From: Methylobacterium sp.
GTDB lineage: Bacteria > Pseudomonadota > Alphaproteobacteria > Rhizobiales > Beijerinckiaceae
NCBI GenBank assembly: GCA_020253445.1
Contig: JADCBP010000009.1
Location: 62,001 to 126,000, forward strand
Reading direction: 5' to 3'
Length of the DNA: 64,000 nt
Each line of letters opens with the position of its first letter. The first letter of the stretch is position 1. Shown piece by piece: positions 8,515-17,960 of this stretch. The position numbers and the translations under genes were made by a program. Under the pieces are notes generated by a model. It saw only the letters and a list, made by a program, of their open reading frames with translations. It was not told the origin of the DNA and ran no database searches.

Positions 8515-10431
8515 ATGATGCCGGATGCTCCGCAGCCCGCAACTCCGATCCTGGATCGCGTGACGGTTCCGGCCGATCTGCGCGCCTTGCCGGAGCGCGA
8601 TCTCGCCCGGCTGGCGCATGAATTGCGGCTCGAGATGATCCATGCCGTGTCCGAAACCGGCGGGCATCTCGGCGCGGGCCTCGGCGTGGTGGAACTCACC
8701 GTCGCGCTGCATCGCGTTTACGAAACGCCGCGCGATGTGCTCATCTGGGATGTTGGCCACCAGAGCTATCCGCACAAGATTCTCACCGGGCGGCGCAACC
8801 GCATCCGCTCGCTGCGGCAGGGCGGAGGGCTCGCGGGCTTCACGCGGCGCGATGAAAGCCCGTACGACGCCTTCGGTGCCGCGCATACCTCGACCTCGAT
8901 CTCCGCCGCGCTCGGCTATGCCGTCGCACGCGACCGGCAGGGCAAGGATAACAAGGTTGTCTGCGTGATTGGCGATGGCGCGATGTCCGCCGGGATGGCG
9001 TTCGAAGCGATGAACAATGTCGGTTCGCTGCGCTCGGATCTCGTGATCGTGCTCAATGACAACGATATGTCGATCGCTCCCCCGGTTGGTGCGCTGGCCG
9101 AGCATCTCACCGCCCTGCGCGGCCGAAATGCGGCGGACGAGACGCCCGCCAGCCTCTTTGGCGCTTTGGGTCTTGAATATCGCGGTCCGGTGGACGGGCA
9201 TGATCTTGCGAGCCTGCTGCCCGCCTTGCAGGCGGCGCGCGAGGCCGGAGGACCGATTCTCCTGCATGTGAAGACGCGCAAGGGCAAGGGTTATGCCCCG
9301 GCCGAGGCAAGCGCCGATTGCTATCATGGCGTCGTGCCCTTCGATGTTGCGACCGGCAAGCAGATGAAGCCCGCCGCTGCCGCGCCCTCCTACACCAAGG
9401 TGTTCGGGCAGGCTTTGGTCGCCGAGGCCGAGCGGGATGCGCGCATCATCGCGATCACCGCCGCCATGCCGTCCGGCACGGGCACGGATCTGTTCGAGAA
9501 GCGTTTTCCCGAGCGGTTCTTCGATGTCGGCATCGCCGAGCAACATGCGGTGACCTTCGCGGCGGGCCTCGCCTGCGATGGCATGAAGCCTTTCTGCGCG
9601 ATCTACTCCACCTTCCTGCAGCGCGCCTATGACCAGGTGATGCACGACGTCGCCTTGCAGAACCTGCCGGTGCGTTTCGCCATGGATCGCGCGGGGCTGG
9701 TGGGTGCGGATGGTCCCACCCATGCCGGTGCCTTCGATGTCGCGGCCTTGGGTTGCCTGCCGAACATGGTGCTGATGGCGGCGGGCGACGAGGCCGAACT
9801 CGTTCACATGGTCGCGACCGCGGCCGCCCATGATGCCGGGCCGATCGCCTTCCGCTACCCCCGCGCCGATGGCCTCGGCCTGGCACTCCCCGAACGCGGG
9901 CAGGTGCTCCCCATCGGCAAGGGCCGCGTGCTGCGGCAGGGCACGGATCTTGCCATTCTCTCCTACGGCGCGCGTCTTGGGGAGTGCCTGAAAGCCGCCG
10001 AGCGGCTGGAGGCGATCGGCCTATCGGTCACGGTGGCCGATGCGCGCTTTGCCAAGCCCTTTGACAAGGCCCTCGTGAAGCAGCTCGCGCGCGAGCATGA
10101 AGCCGTGCTGCTGGTGGAGGATGCCGCGATCGGCGGTTTCTGCGGCCATGTCATCCAGCATCTCGTCACGCAGCCCTGGCTGCCCGAAAAGCTGGTGATC
10201 CGCGCGCTGCACCTGCCGGATCGCTTCCAGGATCAGGACAGCCCGGCGCGGCTCTATGCCGAGGCCGGTCTTGATGAGGATGGCATCGTGAGCGCCTCGC
10301 TCGAGATGGTCACACCGCGTGCGCCGCGCCAGCGCAAGGGTGGCGCGAGCGGCCTGCTGATCTCGCTCGCGGAGCGCTCGAAACGCGCGGAAATCCGCCG
10401 CTTTTCACACAATGAGAGGGAGGAAGCATGA
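8515..10431 (+). CDS. dxs: 1-deoxy-D-xylulose-5-phosphate synthase
   Basis: Dxs condenses pyruvate and glyceraldehyde 3-phosphate to DXP, the entry step of the MEP isoprenoid pathway, using thiamine diphosphate. The 638-aa product shows the TPP motif [16 protein letters not shown] with DNDMSI, the conserved [17 protein letters not shown], the transketolase pyrimidine-binding part ([37 protein letters not shown]) and the C-terminal domain. I start at ATG 8515 (8518 is equivalent), just after GGGGAGGT; an upstream GTG at 8479 lacks a site. The gene is part of the PGC and ends in an ATGA overlap with ispH. It may be a second, photosynthesis-linked copy. Confidence 0.95.
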   Translation: MMPDAPQPATPILDRVTVPADLRALPERDLARLAHELRLEMIHAVSETGGHLGAGLGVVELTVALHRVYETPRDVLIWDVGHQSYPHKILTGRRNRIRSLRQGGGLAGFTRRDESPYDAFGAAHTSTSISAALGYAVARDRQGKDNKVVCVIGDGAMSAGMAFEAMNNVGSLRSDLVIVLNDNDMSIAPPVGALAEHLTALRGRNAADETPASLFGALGLEYRGPVDGHDLASLLPALQAAREAGGPILLHVKTRKGKGYAPAEASADCYHGVVPFDVATGKQMKPAAAAPSYTKVFGQALVAEAERDARIIAITAAMPSGTGTDLFEKRFPERFFDVGIAEQHAVTFAAGLACDGMKPFCAIYSTFLQRAYDQVMHDVALQNLPVRFAMDRAGLVGADGPTHAGAFDVAALGCLPNMVLMAAGDEAELVHMVATAAAHDAGPIAFRYPRADGLGLALPERGQVLPIGKGRVLRQGTDLAILSYGARLGECLKAAERLEAIGLSVTVADARFAKPFDKALVKQLAREHEAVLLVEDAAIGGFCGHVIQHLVTQPWLPEKLVIRALHLPDRFQDQDSPARLYAEAGLDEDGIVSASLEMVTPRAPRQRKGGASGLLISLAERSKRAEIRRFSHNEREEA

Positions 10432-11420
10432 CCGCTCATTCGGCTCCCTTCGTGCCGGTGGCTGAGGCACGCTCGCCCCTGCCGCCGCTGGAGATTTTTC
10501 TCGCCAATCCGCGCGGATTCTGCGCGGGCGTGGTGCGCGCCATCGAGATCGTCGAGCGTGCGCTCGAGATTCATGGCGCGCCGGTCTATGTGCGCCACGA
10601 GATCGTCCACAACACCCATGTGGTGGAGCAATTGCGCGAGAAGGGCGCGGTTTTCGTCTCGGAAGTCGATGAAATCCCGGAAGGCGCTGTAACCATCTTT
10701 TCCGCTCATGGCGTCTCACGCACGGTCGAGCGCGCGGCGGATGAGCGCCATCTCGATGTGATCGATGCGACCTGCCCGCTGGTGCACAAGGTGCATGTGC
10801 AGGGTCGTCGCCATGCCGAGAACGGCTATGACGTGATCCTCATCGGCCATGCCGGCCATGCCGAGGTGGAAGGCACGCGCGGGCAGATCGATGGTCGCCT
10901 GCATGTCATCGCGAAGCCGGAAGAGGTCGCCGGGCTCGTGGTGCAGGATGAGGCCCGCGTCGCCTACATTACCCAAACCACGCTCGGCCTGCAGGATACG
11001 CGCGAGGTCATCGCGGCGCTGAAGGCGCGTTTCCCCGCCATTCTCGGGCCGGAGACGCGCAACATCTGCTACGCAACCCAGAACCGCCAGGGCGCGGTGA
11101 TGGAAATGGCGGGCCGCGCCGAGCTGATCCTCGTCATCGGCTCGCCCTCGAGCTCGAATTCCAGCCGCCTGCGTGAAATCGGCGCGCAATCCGGCGTGCC
11201 GAGCCGCCTCGTGGAAGGGCCGGAGGTCATCGATATGCGCTGGTTCGACGGCGTATCGCGCCTCGGGCTCTCGGCCGGTGCTTCCGCGCCGGAAGAGCTT
11301 ATCCAGGCGACCATCGCGCATCTCCGGCAGTTCCGCGCCGTCACCCTCACCGAACTCAAGGGCGTGGCGGAAGACGTGGTCTTCCGCCTGCCCCTGCGCC
11401 TCACCGATCCCGCCGCCTAG
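10428..11420 (+). CDS. ispH: 4-hydroxy-3-methylbut-2-enyl diphosphate reductase IspH (LytB)
   Basis: IspH performs the last MEP-pathway step, reducing HMBPP to IPP and DMAPP with a 4Fe-4S cluster. The 330-aa product carries the family landmarks [21 protein letters not shown] (cluster Cys), [24 protein letters not shown] (second Cys), and [10 protein letters not shown] (third Cys), plus [24 protein letters not shown] site precedes the ATG, which overlaps the dxs stop. It pairs with dxs as a precursor-supply module in front of the Mg-chelatase genes. Confidence 0.95.
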   Translation: MTAHSAPFVPVAEARSPLPPLEIFLANPRGFCAGVVRAIEIVERALEIHGAPVYVRHEIVHNTHVVEQLREKGAVFVSEVDEIPEGAVTIFSAHGVSRTVERAADERHLDVIDATCPLVHKVHVQGRRHAENGYDVILIGHAGHAEVEGTRGQIDGRLHVIAKPEEVAGLVVQDEARVAYITQTTLGLQDTREVIAALKARFPAILGPETRNICYATQNRQGAVMEMAGRAELILVIGSPSSSNSSRLREIGAQSGVPSRLVEGPEVIDMRWFDGVSRLGLSAGASAPEELIQATIAHLRQFRAVTLTELKGVAEDVVFRLPLRLTDPAA

Positions 11421-11429
11421 GAGAGGCCG

Positions 11430-12662
11430 ATGTCCGCTCTCAAGATCTCTCCAGACCCGTCGAGCAATACCGGCTACGGCCTTGCCGAGGCCATGGAGGA
11501 GCTGGCGCCGCGTTTCCGGCCCGCGAGCCGTCCGCGTCGTCGCACGCCCGAGCCGCAGGCCGAAGCGCCGAAGGGGCGCGCGCTCTACCCGTTTTCCGCC
11601 CTTGTCGGGCAGGAGGCGATGAAGACCGCCCTGCTGCTGACAACCGTCGACCCCACGATCGGCGGCGTGCTGATCTTTGGCGATCGCGGCACGGGCAAGT
11701 CGACCGCCATCCGCGCGCTCGCCGCTCTTCTGCCGCCGATGCGGGCCGTCGCCGGCTGCCCCTATTCCTGCGAACCGGGGCGGCCTGCCGATTCCTGCGA
11801 GCATTGCCGTGGCCTGAGGCCGGGCAAATCGCTCGATGCCAGCGTCGAGATCGCCGTGCCGGTGGTGGATCTGCCGCTTGGCGCGACCGAGGATCGCGTC
11901 GTCGGCGCGCTTGATCTCGAAAAGGCGCTGGCGCGCGGCGAAAAGGCCTTCCAGCCCGGTCTTCTGGCCAAGGCGCATCGCGGCTATCTCTATATCGACG
12001 AGGTGAACCTGCTCGAAGATCATCTCGTGGATGTGCTGCTGGACGTCGCGGCCTCCGGCGAGAACGTGGTGGAGCGCGAGGGCCTCTCGATCCGTCATCC
12101 CGCCCGCTTCGTGCTCATTGGCTCCGGCAACCCGGAGGAGGGTGAGCTTCGCCCGCAATTGCTGGATCGCTTCGGCCTCTCGCTGGATGTGGTGACGCCG
12201 ACCGATCTTGAAACGCGCATCGAAGTCATCCGCCGCCGCGATGCGTTCGACCGGGATCCCCAGGGGTTCTGCGCCCGGTGGAAGCCGAAGGATGTCGCCC
12301 TGCGCCGGCGCATTGCCGCCGCGCGTCGCCGCCTGCCCATGCTGGCAGTGAGCGAGCAAGCTCTGCGGCGGGCCACCGAACTCTGCCTTGCGCTCGGCAC
12401 TGATGGCCTGCGTGGCGAACTCACGCTCATCCGCGCCGCGCGTGCCATGGCCGCCTGGCAGGGGGCCACCTCTGTCGAGGGCGAGCATGTGAAGGCCGTG
12501 GGCGTGATGGCGCTTCAGCATCGTCTGCGGCGCAACCCGCTTGATGAAGCGCGCGCCGCCGTGCGGGTGGAACGGGCGATCGAGGAAGTCTTCGGGCAAG
12601 AAAAGAACGGGCAAGAAAAGGCCTGGCAAGAAAAGACCGGGCAAGAAAAGGCCGAATCATGA
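11430..12662 (+). CDS. bchI: Magnesium chelatase ATPase subunit I
   Basis: BchI is the AAA+ motor of the Mg chelatase that inserts Mg into protoporphyrin IX together with BchD and BchH. The 410-aa protein has Walker A GDRGTGKST, Walker B YLYIDEVNLLEDH and the sensor region GSGNPEEGELRPQLLDRFGL. A cysteine-rich insertion (GCPYSCEP, DSCEHC) follows the Walker A helix; Rhodobacter capsulatus BchI as I remember it has no cysteines there. The C-terminus is extended by about 22 residues made of four GQEK-like units (positions about 389-408), encoded by a 15-bp tandem repeat. The last codons overlap the bchD start. Confidence 0.95.
   Translation: MSALKISPDPSSNTGYGLAEAMEELAPRFRPASRPRRRTPEPQAEAPKGRALYPFSALVGQEAMKTALLLTTVDPTIGGVLIFGDRGTGKSTAIRALAALLPPMRAVAGCPYSCEPGRPADSCEHCRGLRPGKSLDASVEIAVPVVDLPLGATEDRVVGALDLEKALARGEKAFQPGLLAKAHRGYLYIDEVNLLEDHLVDVLLDVAASGENVVEREGLSIRHPARFVLIGSGNPEEGELRPQLLDRFGLSLDVVTPTDLETRIEVIRRRDAFDRDPQGFCARWKPKDVALRRRIAAARRRLPMLAVSEQALRRATELCLALGTDGLRGELTLIRAARAMAAWQGATSVEGEHVKAVGVMALQHRLRRNPLDEARAAVRVERAIEEVFGQEKNGQEKAWQEKTGQEKAES
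12594..12653. repeat. Four tandem 15-bp repeats in the bchI 3' end
   Basis: Four units of GGGCAAGAAAAGRMC type follow each other without gaps: 12594-12608, 12609-12623, 12624-12638 and 12639-12653, with the second and fourth identical. They encode a Gln/Glu/Lys-rich tail in frame. Copy-number change by slippage would alter tail length in 5-residue steps without breaking the frame. Confidence 0.9.
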
Positions 12663-14425
12663 GGGCCGAACCCGCCGCACCGGCTCCCTCGGTCGGCGAC
12701 CTTGCGGGGCTGGCCGCCGCCGTGCTCGCGGTGGCGCCACGTGCTGTCGGGGGGTTGTGGCTTCGCGCCGGGGCGGGCGTGGCGCGGGACCGCTGGCTCG
12801 CGGAACTCAACAAACTCATGCCGCCGGAAATTCCATGGCGGCGCGTGCCGGCCGGCGTTTCGGAGGCCCGGTTGCTTGGTGGCCTTGATCTCTCGGCGAC
12901 CCTTGCGACCGGCCGCCCCGTGAGCGAGGCCGGCCTGCTTGCCACGGCGCATGGCGGGGTGCTGGTGGTGACCATGGCCGAAAGGCTCGATGCCGCTGCC
13001 GCGGCCCTGATCACCCGCGCGATGGATACGGGCGAGGCGCGGTCCGAGCGCGATGGCCTGGCGCAGTTGAACCCGGCCGAATTCGGGCTCATCGCCTGCG
13101 ACGAGGGCGAGCCGGGGGAGGCGCCGCCGCTCGCGCTGACGGATCGTCTCGGTCTTTGCCTGGATCTCGCGGTGCTGCCCGCCTCAGGCCAGCCCTGCAA
13201 GCCCGAAGCGGTGCGGCAGGCGCGCGTGCTGCTGCCGCAGGTGCAGCCCGAGGCGCGCCATCTCGCGGAACTCTGTGCCGCCGCGCTGCAACTCGGCATC
13301 CCCTCCTTGCGCACGCCCTTGCAGGCCCTGGCGATCGCCCGCGTGCTTGCGGCCTTGGAGGGTCGCTTGCGCATTGAAAGCGTTGATATCCTCAACGCCA
13401 TCGCGCTCGCGATGCTCCCGCGCGCGACGTGCCTGCCGGAAAGTGCCGAGAAGCCCGACGAAGCGCCGGCCGAGCCGGATGAACCTCCGCCGCCGGACGA
13501 GAGCCAGCCGCGCCGCGAACCCGATGATATCCCGCAGGACATTCCGGTCGAGACGGCGCTCGCGAGCCTTCCGCCGAAGCTGCTCGAAAGCCTGCTCGCG
13601 AAGATGGGGGCGCTCCGCGTGCGCCGCACCGGCTCGACCGGGCAGGCCGCGAAGAATGCGCGCGAGCGCGGACGTGTCTTTGGCTCGAAGGCGGGCGATC
13701 CGCGCACCGGCGCGCGCCTCAGCGTCATCGATACCTTGCGCGCCGCCGCCCCCTGGCAGAAGCTGCGCCACGGGCCGGGTGGGCCGGTGCAGGGCATCGC
13801 CGTGCGGCGCGAGGATTTCCGCATCGTCCGGCGCAAGGCGCGCAGCCGCACCACCACCATCTTTGTCGTGGATGCCTCCGGTTCCTCCGCGCTCCAGCGC
13901 CTGCAGGAAGCGAAGGGCGCGGTGCAGCTTCTGCTGGCCGAATGCTATGTGCGCCGCGACGAGGTGGCGCTGATCGCCTTTCGCGGCCGGAAGGCGGATG
14001 TCGTCCTGCCGCCGACGCGCGCGCTGACGCGGGCCTCCCGCGCCCTCGCGGCGATGGTCGGGGGCGGCGGCACCCCGCTTGCCACGGCCATCGACAATGC
14101 GCGGCTGACGGCCGAATCCGTGCTGCGCGCGGGGCAGACACCCTTCCTCGTCTTCATGACCGATGGCCGCGCGAATATTGCCCGCGATGGCTCACCCGGC
14201 CGCGTTCAGGCGATGGAGGATGCGCTTGCCTCGGGCCGTCGCCTCGCGGAATTGCGGCAGCCGATCATGGTCATCGATACCTCCGCCCGCCCTGCGGAAC
14301 AGGCGGCATCGCTGGCGCGCGCGATGCAGGCGCGCTACCTGCCGCTGCCGCAGGCAGATCCGCAAAGGCTCGTCAGCGCCGTCTCCGCGTTGCAGGGGCG
14401 GGAGCGGGAAAGGCGGGCCTCATGA
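12659..14425 (+). CDS. bchD: Magnesium chelatase subunit D
   Basis: BchD is the non-catalytic AAA+ partner that forms a two-ring platform with BchI. The 588-aa protein has a degenerate N-terminal AAA+ region, an acidic proline-rich linker (about 260-290, AEPDEPPPPDESQPRREPDD) and a C-terminal von Willebrand A domain with MIDAS motif DASGSSA near 405 and TPLAT further on. The start ATG overlaps the bchI stop and the stop overlaps the bchO start, both ATGA, so I, D and O are strictly coupled. Confidence 0.95.
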   Translation: MRAEPAAPAPSVGDLAGLAAAVLAVAPRAVGGLWLRAGAGVARDRWLAELNKLMPPEIPWRRVPAGVSEARLLGGLDLSATLATGRPVSEAGLLATAHGGVLVVTMAERLDAAAAALITRAMDTGEARSERDGLAQLNPAEFGLIACDEGEPGEAPPLALTDRLGLCLDLAVLPASGQPCKPEAVRQARVLLPQVQPEARHLAELCAAALQLGIPSLRTPLQALAIARVLAALEGRLRIESVDILNAIALAMLPRATCLPESAEKPDEAPAEPDEPPPPDESQPRREPDDIPQDIPVETALASLPPKLLESLLAKMGALRVRRTGSTGQAAKNARERGRVFGSKAGDPRTGARLSVIDTLRAAAPWQKLRHGPGGPVQGIAVRREDFRIVRRKARSRTTTIFVVDASGSSALQRLQEAKGAVQLLLAECYVRRDEVALIAFRGRKADVVLPPTRALTRASRALAAMVGGGGTPLATAIDNARLTAESVLRAGQTPFLVFMTDGRANIARDGSPGRVQAMEDALASGRRLAELRQPIMVIDTSARPAEQAASLARAMQARYLPLPQADPQRLVSAVSALQGRERERRAS

Positions 14426-15312
14426 ACGCGCCGCTGGATTGGGCTCGCGATGGCAAGGACTGGCCGAACCGCAAGGCCAGCCGCTTTGTGAAGGCCGGCG
14501 GCATCACCTGGCACGTGCAGGTCGAGGGCAAGGGCCCGGTGCTGTTGCTGCTGCACGGCACGGGGGCTTCCACCCATTCCTGGCGCGACCTGCTGCCTCT
14601 GCTCGCCCGCGATTATCGGGTGATCGCGCCCGATCTGCCCGGCCATGGCTTCACGCAGATACCGCGCTCGGCCGAAATCTCGCTGCCCGGCATGGCGAAG
14701 CTGCTGGGCTCGCTTGTGGCGGAACTCGGCGAGAAGCCGGTGGATGCCGTGGGCCACTCCGCCGGCTGCGCCCTGCTCATTCGGATGGCGCTCGACGGGG
14801 CGATCAACCCGCACGCGATCATCGGTCTCAATGCGGCCTTGCGCCCCTTTGGCGGTGGCGCGGGACGAGCCTTCTCTTCCCTCGCGCGGTTCTTTGCCTT
14901 GAACCCGCTCGTGCCGCGCTTCTTCGCCTGGCAGGCCAGTGACGCGAGCGCGATCCGTCGGCTGATGGAGGGGACGGGCTCCCGAATCGACCAGCGCGGG
15001 CTTGATCTTTACCAGCGCCTTTTCCGGTCGCACGCGCATCTGCGATCCACCATCACCATGATGGCGAACTGGGACCTCGTGCCGCTGAACGAGGAGCTGG
15101 GGCATCTGAATGCGAGCCTCCATCTCATCGTGGCGCAGGGCGACAAGGCGATTTCGCCGGAGGATGCGCGGCACCTGAAGCGCAGGCACCCGGCCATTCA
15201 CCTGCATTGGCTGAAGGAGGGCGGGCACCTCGCGCATGAGGAAAACCCGCTGGAGATCGCAGCCCTGATTCACGACATCGCGAAGCCTGTCGCCCTGCGG
15301 CGGACGGGCTGA
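14422..15312 (+). CDS. bchO: BchO, alpha/beta hydrolase associated with Mg chelatase
   Basis: The 296-aa product is an alpha/beta-fold hydrolase of the BchO family, always found beside bchI and bchD and thought to help magnesium chelation. It has the oxyanion segment LLLHGTGASTHSWRDL, the nucleophile elbow GHSAGCAL (Ser near 113) and a late His in EGGHLAHEENP. The ATG overlaps the bchD stop. The real substrate of BchO proteins is unknown. Confidence 0.92.
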   Translation: MNAPLDWARDGKDWPNRKASRFVKAGGITWHVQVEGKGPVLLLLHGTGASTHSWRDLLPLLARDYRVIAPDLPGHGFTQIPRSAEISLPGMAKLLGSLVAELGEKPVDAVGHSAGCALLIRMALDGAINPHAIIGLNAALRPFGGGAGRAFSSLARFFALNPLVPRFFAWQASDASAIRRLMEGTGSRIDQRGLDLYQRLFRSHAHLRSTITMMANWDLVPLNEELGHLNASLHLIVAQGDKAISPEDARHLKRRHPAIHLHWLKEGGHLAHEENPLEIAALIHDIAKPVALRRTG

Positions 15313-15323
15313 GGGAGAGCACC

Positions 15324-16874
15324 ATGGGCCTGCAATCACTTCTCCCGCCTGATGCGCGCGAAAGGGCACCGCTGCCCTATCCGCTGCGCCCGCACGCGGT
15401 GGTGATTGGCGCGGGGATCGGCGGTTTGGCCGCCGCGATCCGGCTCGGCGCACGGGGCTATCGCGTCACGGTGGTCGATCGACTCAACACACCCGGCGGC
15501 CGCGCGACCGTGCTGAAGCAGGATGGTTTCACTTTCGATCGCGGCCCGACGCTCATCACCGCCCCGGACCTGCTGGAGGAGCTCTGGGCCCTTTGCGGCA
15601 AGCGGATGGCGGATCATGTCACGCTGAAACCGCTCGACCCCTTCTATCGCATCACCTTCGCGGATGGCTCGCATCTCGATTGGGGCGGCGACGAGGAAAC
15701 GATGCGCGCGCGCATCGCCGCCTTCGCGCCGGGCGAGGCGGAGGGTTATGCGAAGATCCTCCAGGAGAGCGCCGCAATCTATCGCGTGGGCTACGAACAG
15801 CTTTCCGCAAGGCCCTTCTCGCGCGTCACGGATATGCTGAAAGCGGTGCCGCAAATGGCGATGATGCGGGCGGATCGCTCGCTTTACAAGATGGTCGCGC
15901 GGCACGTGACCGACGAGCGCCTCAGGATGGCGCTGAGCTTCCACCCGCTCTTCATTGGCGGCAATCCGTTCAATGTCACTGCGGTCTATGCGCTGATCCT
16001 GCATCTCGAACGGGAATTCGGGGTGCATTATGCGGTGGGCGGAACGGGCGCGGTGGTCGCCGGCCTTGCCGATCTCGTGCGCGGGGAAGGACATGCGCTC
16101 TGCCCCGGCACGGATGTGACGCGCATCCTGCATGAACATGGCCGCGTGACGGGCGTGGAATTCGCCGATGGTGCGCGCCTGAAAGCGGATATCGTCGTCT
16201 CCAATGCCTGCACCGCCCATACCTATGGCACCTTGCTGGCAGACCTTCCGAAGAAGCGCTGGACGGTGAGGAAGCTCGCAAATGCGCGCTACTCGATGGG
16301 GGTGTTCGTCTGGTATTTCGGGACGAGGCATCGCTACGAGCACCTGCATCACCACACGATCCAGATGGGTCCGCGCTATCGTGGCCTGCTCGATGACATC
16401 TTCACCGGGAAGCGGCTCTCGAAGGATTTCAGCCTCTACCTGCATCGGCCATCGGCCACCGATCCCTCGGTCGCGCCCGAGGGGCATGATGCCTTCTATT
16501 GCCTTGTGCCGGTGCCGAACCTGCAGGGCAAGATTGACTGGCGCCGCGAGGCCGAACCCATGCGCCGGCGCATCCAGTCGCATCTCGAGGCGACGCTCCT
16601 GCCGAAGCTCGGCGCGAACCTCGTGACCTCCGCCGTGATGACGCCGCTCGATTTCGAATCGCGGCTCCTTTCCACGCATGGTGCGGCCTTCAGCCTGGAA
16701 CCCACCTTGTTCCAGAGCGCGTGGTTCCGCCCGCATAACCGGAGCGAGGAGCTCGACGGCCTCTATCTCGTCGGAGCGGGCACGCATCCTGGCGCGGGCG
16801 TGCCGGGCGTGCTCTGCTCGGCGAAGGTGCTGGATGAGGTCGTGCCAGCCCCGGCAGGAGCGCCGCATGCTTGA
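15324..16874 (+). CDS. crtI: Phytoene desaturase CrtI
   Basis: CrtI introduces the double bonds that convert phytoene to neurosporene or lycopene at the membrane. The 516-aa flavoprotein begins with an FAD dinucleotide motif (VVIGAGIGGLAAAIRLGARG) and ends with the CrtI-family signature region LYLVGAGTHPGAGVPGVL. The ribosome site is GAGGGAGAG before ATG 15324. The reading frame overlaps crtB by 8 bp. No crtA is in the window, so lycopene-type spirilloxanthin synthesis with four desaturations is the likely route. Confidence 0.95.
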   Translation: MGLQSLLPPDARERAPLPYPLRPHAVVIGAGIGGLAAAIRLGARGYRVTVVDRLNTPGGRATVLKQDGFTFDRGPTLITAPDLLEELWALCGKRMADHVTLKPLDPFYRITFADGSHLDWGGDEETMRARIAAFAPGEAEGYAKILQESAAIYRVGYEQLSARPFSRVTDMLKAVPQMAMMRADRSLYKMVARHVTDERLRMALSFHPLFIGGNPFNVTAVYALILHLEREFGVHYAVGGTGAVVAGLADLVRGEGHALCPGTDVTRILHEHGRVTGVEFADGARLKADIVVSNACTAHTYGTLLADLPKKRWTVRKLANARYSMGVFVWYFGTRHRYEHLHHHTIQMGPRYRGLLDDIFTGKRLSKDFSLYLHRPSATDPSVAPEGHDAFYCLVPVPNLQGKIDWRREAEPMRRRIQSHLEATLLPKLGANLVTSAVMTPLDFESRLLSTHGAAFSLEPTLFQSAWFRPHNRSEELDGLYLVGAGTHPGAGVPGVLCSAKVLDEVVPAPAGAPHA

Positions 16875-17916
16875 ACCGGATTATCGGGCCTGCCGCCAGC
16901 TGCTCGAGAAGGGATCGCGCTCCTTCGCCATGGCCTCGCGGCTGTTGCCGCAGCGGATCGTGCGGCCCGCGACCGCCTTCTATGCCTTTTGCCGCGTCGC
17001 CGATGACCTGATCGATCTCGGCGAAAGCGCGGAAGCGGGCCTTGCTTGCGTGCGCGAGCGTATCGAGGCCATGGCGAGGGGTGCGCCCCTCGATCACCCG
17101 GCGGATCGCGCTTTCGCGAGCGTGATGGCGAAGCATGATCTTCCCCGCGCGCCCGTGGATGCCCTCGTGGAGGGCTTCGCCTGGGATGCGAAGGGCCGGG
17201 CCTATGAAACCCTTGGCGAGTTGCAGGATTATGCGGCCCGCGTCGCCGGTTCGGTCGGCATCGTCATGAGCCTGTTGATGGGCGCGCGCTCCGATGCCGC
17301 GCTCGCGGCCGCCTCCGATCTCGGCGTGGCGATGCAACTCACCAATATCGCGCGTGATGTGGGCGAGGATGCGCGCAACGGCAGGCTCTATCTTCCGCGC
17401 GACTGGGTTGCGGAAGCGGGGATCGACGCGCGAGAGTTTCTCGCGCGCCCCGCCTTCAGCCTGGCCATCGCTGCGCTCGTCAGGCGCCTTCTCGCCGAGG
17501 CCGAGCGGCTCTATGCGCGGGCGGAGAACGGCATCGTGCTGCTGCCGCCGGATTGTCGGCCCGCCATCCGGGCGGCGCGGCTGATCTATGCGGAGATTGG
17601 CGCGGATCTCCTGCGCCATCGCGCCGATCCGATCGCCCGCCGCGCTGTCGTGCGGGATCGCTGGAAGATGGTGCTTGCGTTCCGTGCCTATGCGCCGCTT
17701 TCGGGCGAAATCGCCGCGCGCCGCCGGCGGACCGGCAACGAGCCGCTCTTGGCCAACCGGTTCATGATCGACGCCATCGGCGCGGCGAGCCCGCAGCGCG
17801 CCCTCCCGCATTTTCCGCCACTCTGGTGGGATGTGAGCGGCCACGTCCTGCCCGTGCTGTCGATCATCGAGAGGCTCGAATGGGCCGAGCGCCGGCTGGA
17901 TGTTCCTTCGCGCTGA
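16867..17916 (+). CDS. crtB: Phytoene synthase CrtB
   Basis: CrtB condenses two geranylgeranyl diphosphates to phytoene. The 349-aa product has the two Asp-rich motifs of trans-isoprenyl head-to-head synthases, RVADDLID near residue 43 and NIARDVGEDARNGRLYLP near 160. ATG 16867 overlaps the crtI end, giving translational coupling. The gene ends 19 bp before the convergent crtC stop. Confidence 0.95.
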   Translation: MLEPDYRACRQLLEKGSRSFAMASRLLPQRIVRPATAFYAFCRVADDLIDLGESAEAGLACVRERIEAMARGAPLDHPADRAFASVMAKHDLPRAPVDALVEGFAWDAKGRAYETLGELQDYAARVAGSVGIVMSLLMGARSDAALAAASDLGVAMQLTNIARDVGEDARNGRLYLPRDWVAEAGIDAREFLARPAFSLAIAALVRRLLAEAERLYARAENGIVLLPPDCRPAIRAARLIYAEIGADLLRHRADPIARRAVVRDRWKMVLAFRAYAPLSGEIAARRRRTGNEPLLANRFMIDAIGAASPQRALPHFPPLWWDVSGHVLPVLSIIERLEWAERRLDVPSR

Positions 17917-17920
17917 CCCC

Positions 17921-17960
17921 TTTTTCCGCCAACCTTTATCCACCTGGCGGGCGGATGCTC
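17921..17960. repeat. Intergenic palindromic repeat, copy B (at crtC end)
   Basis: This 40-bp stretch is the reverse complement of 36196-36235, with 37 of 40 bases identical. It lies between the convergent crtB and crtC and overlaps the crtC C-terminus, supplying its last seven codons and TAA stop. Confidence 0.75.
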
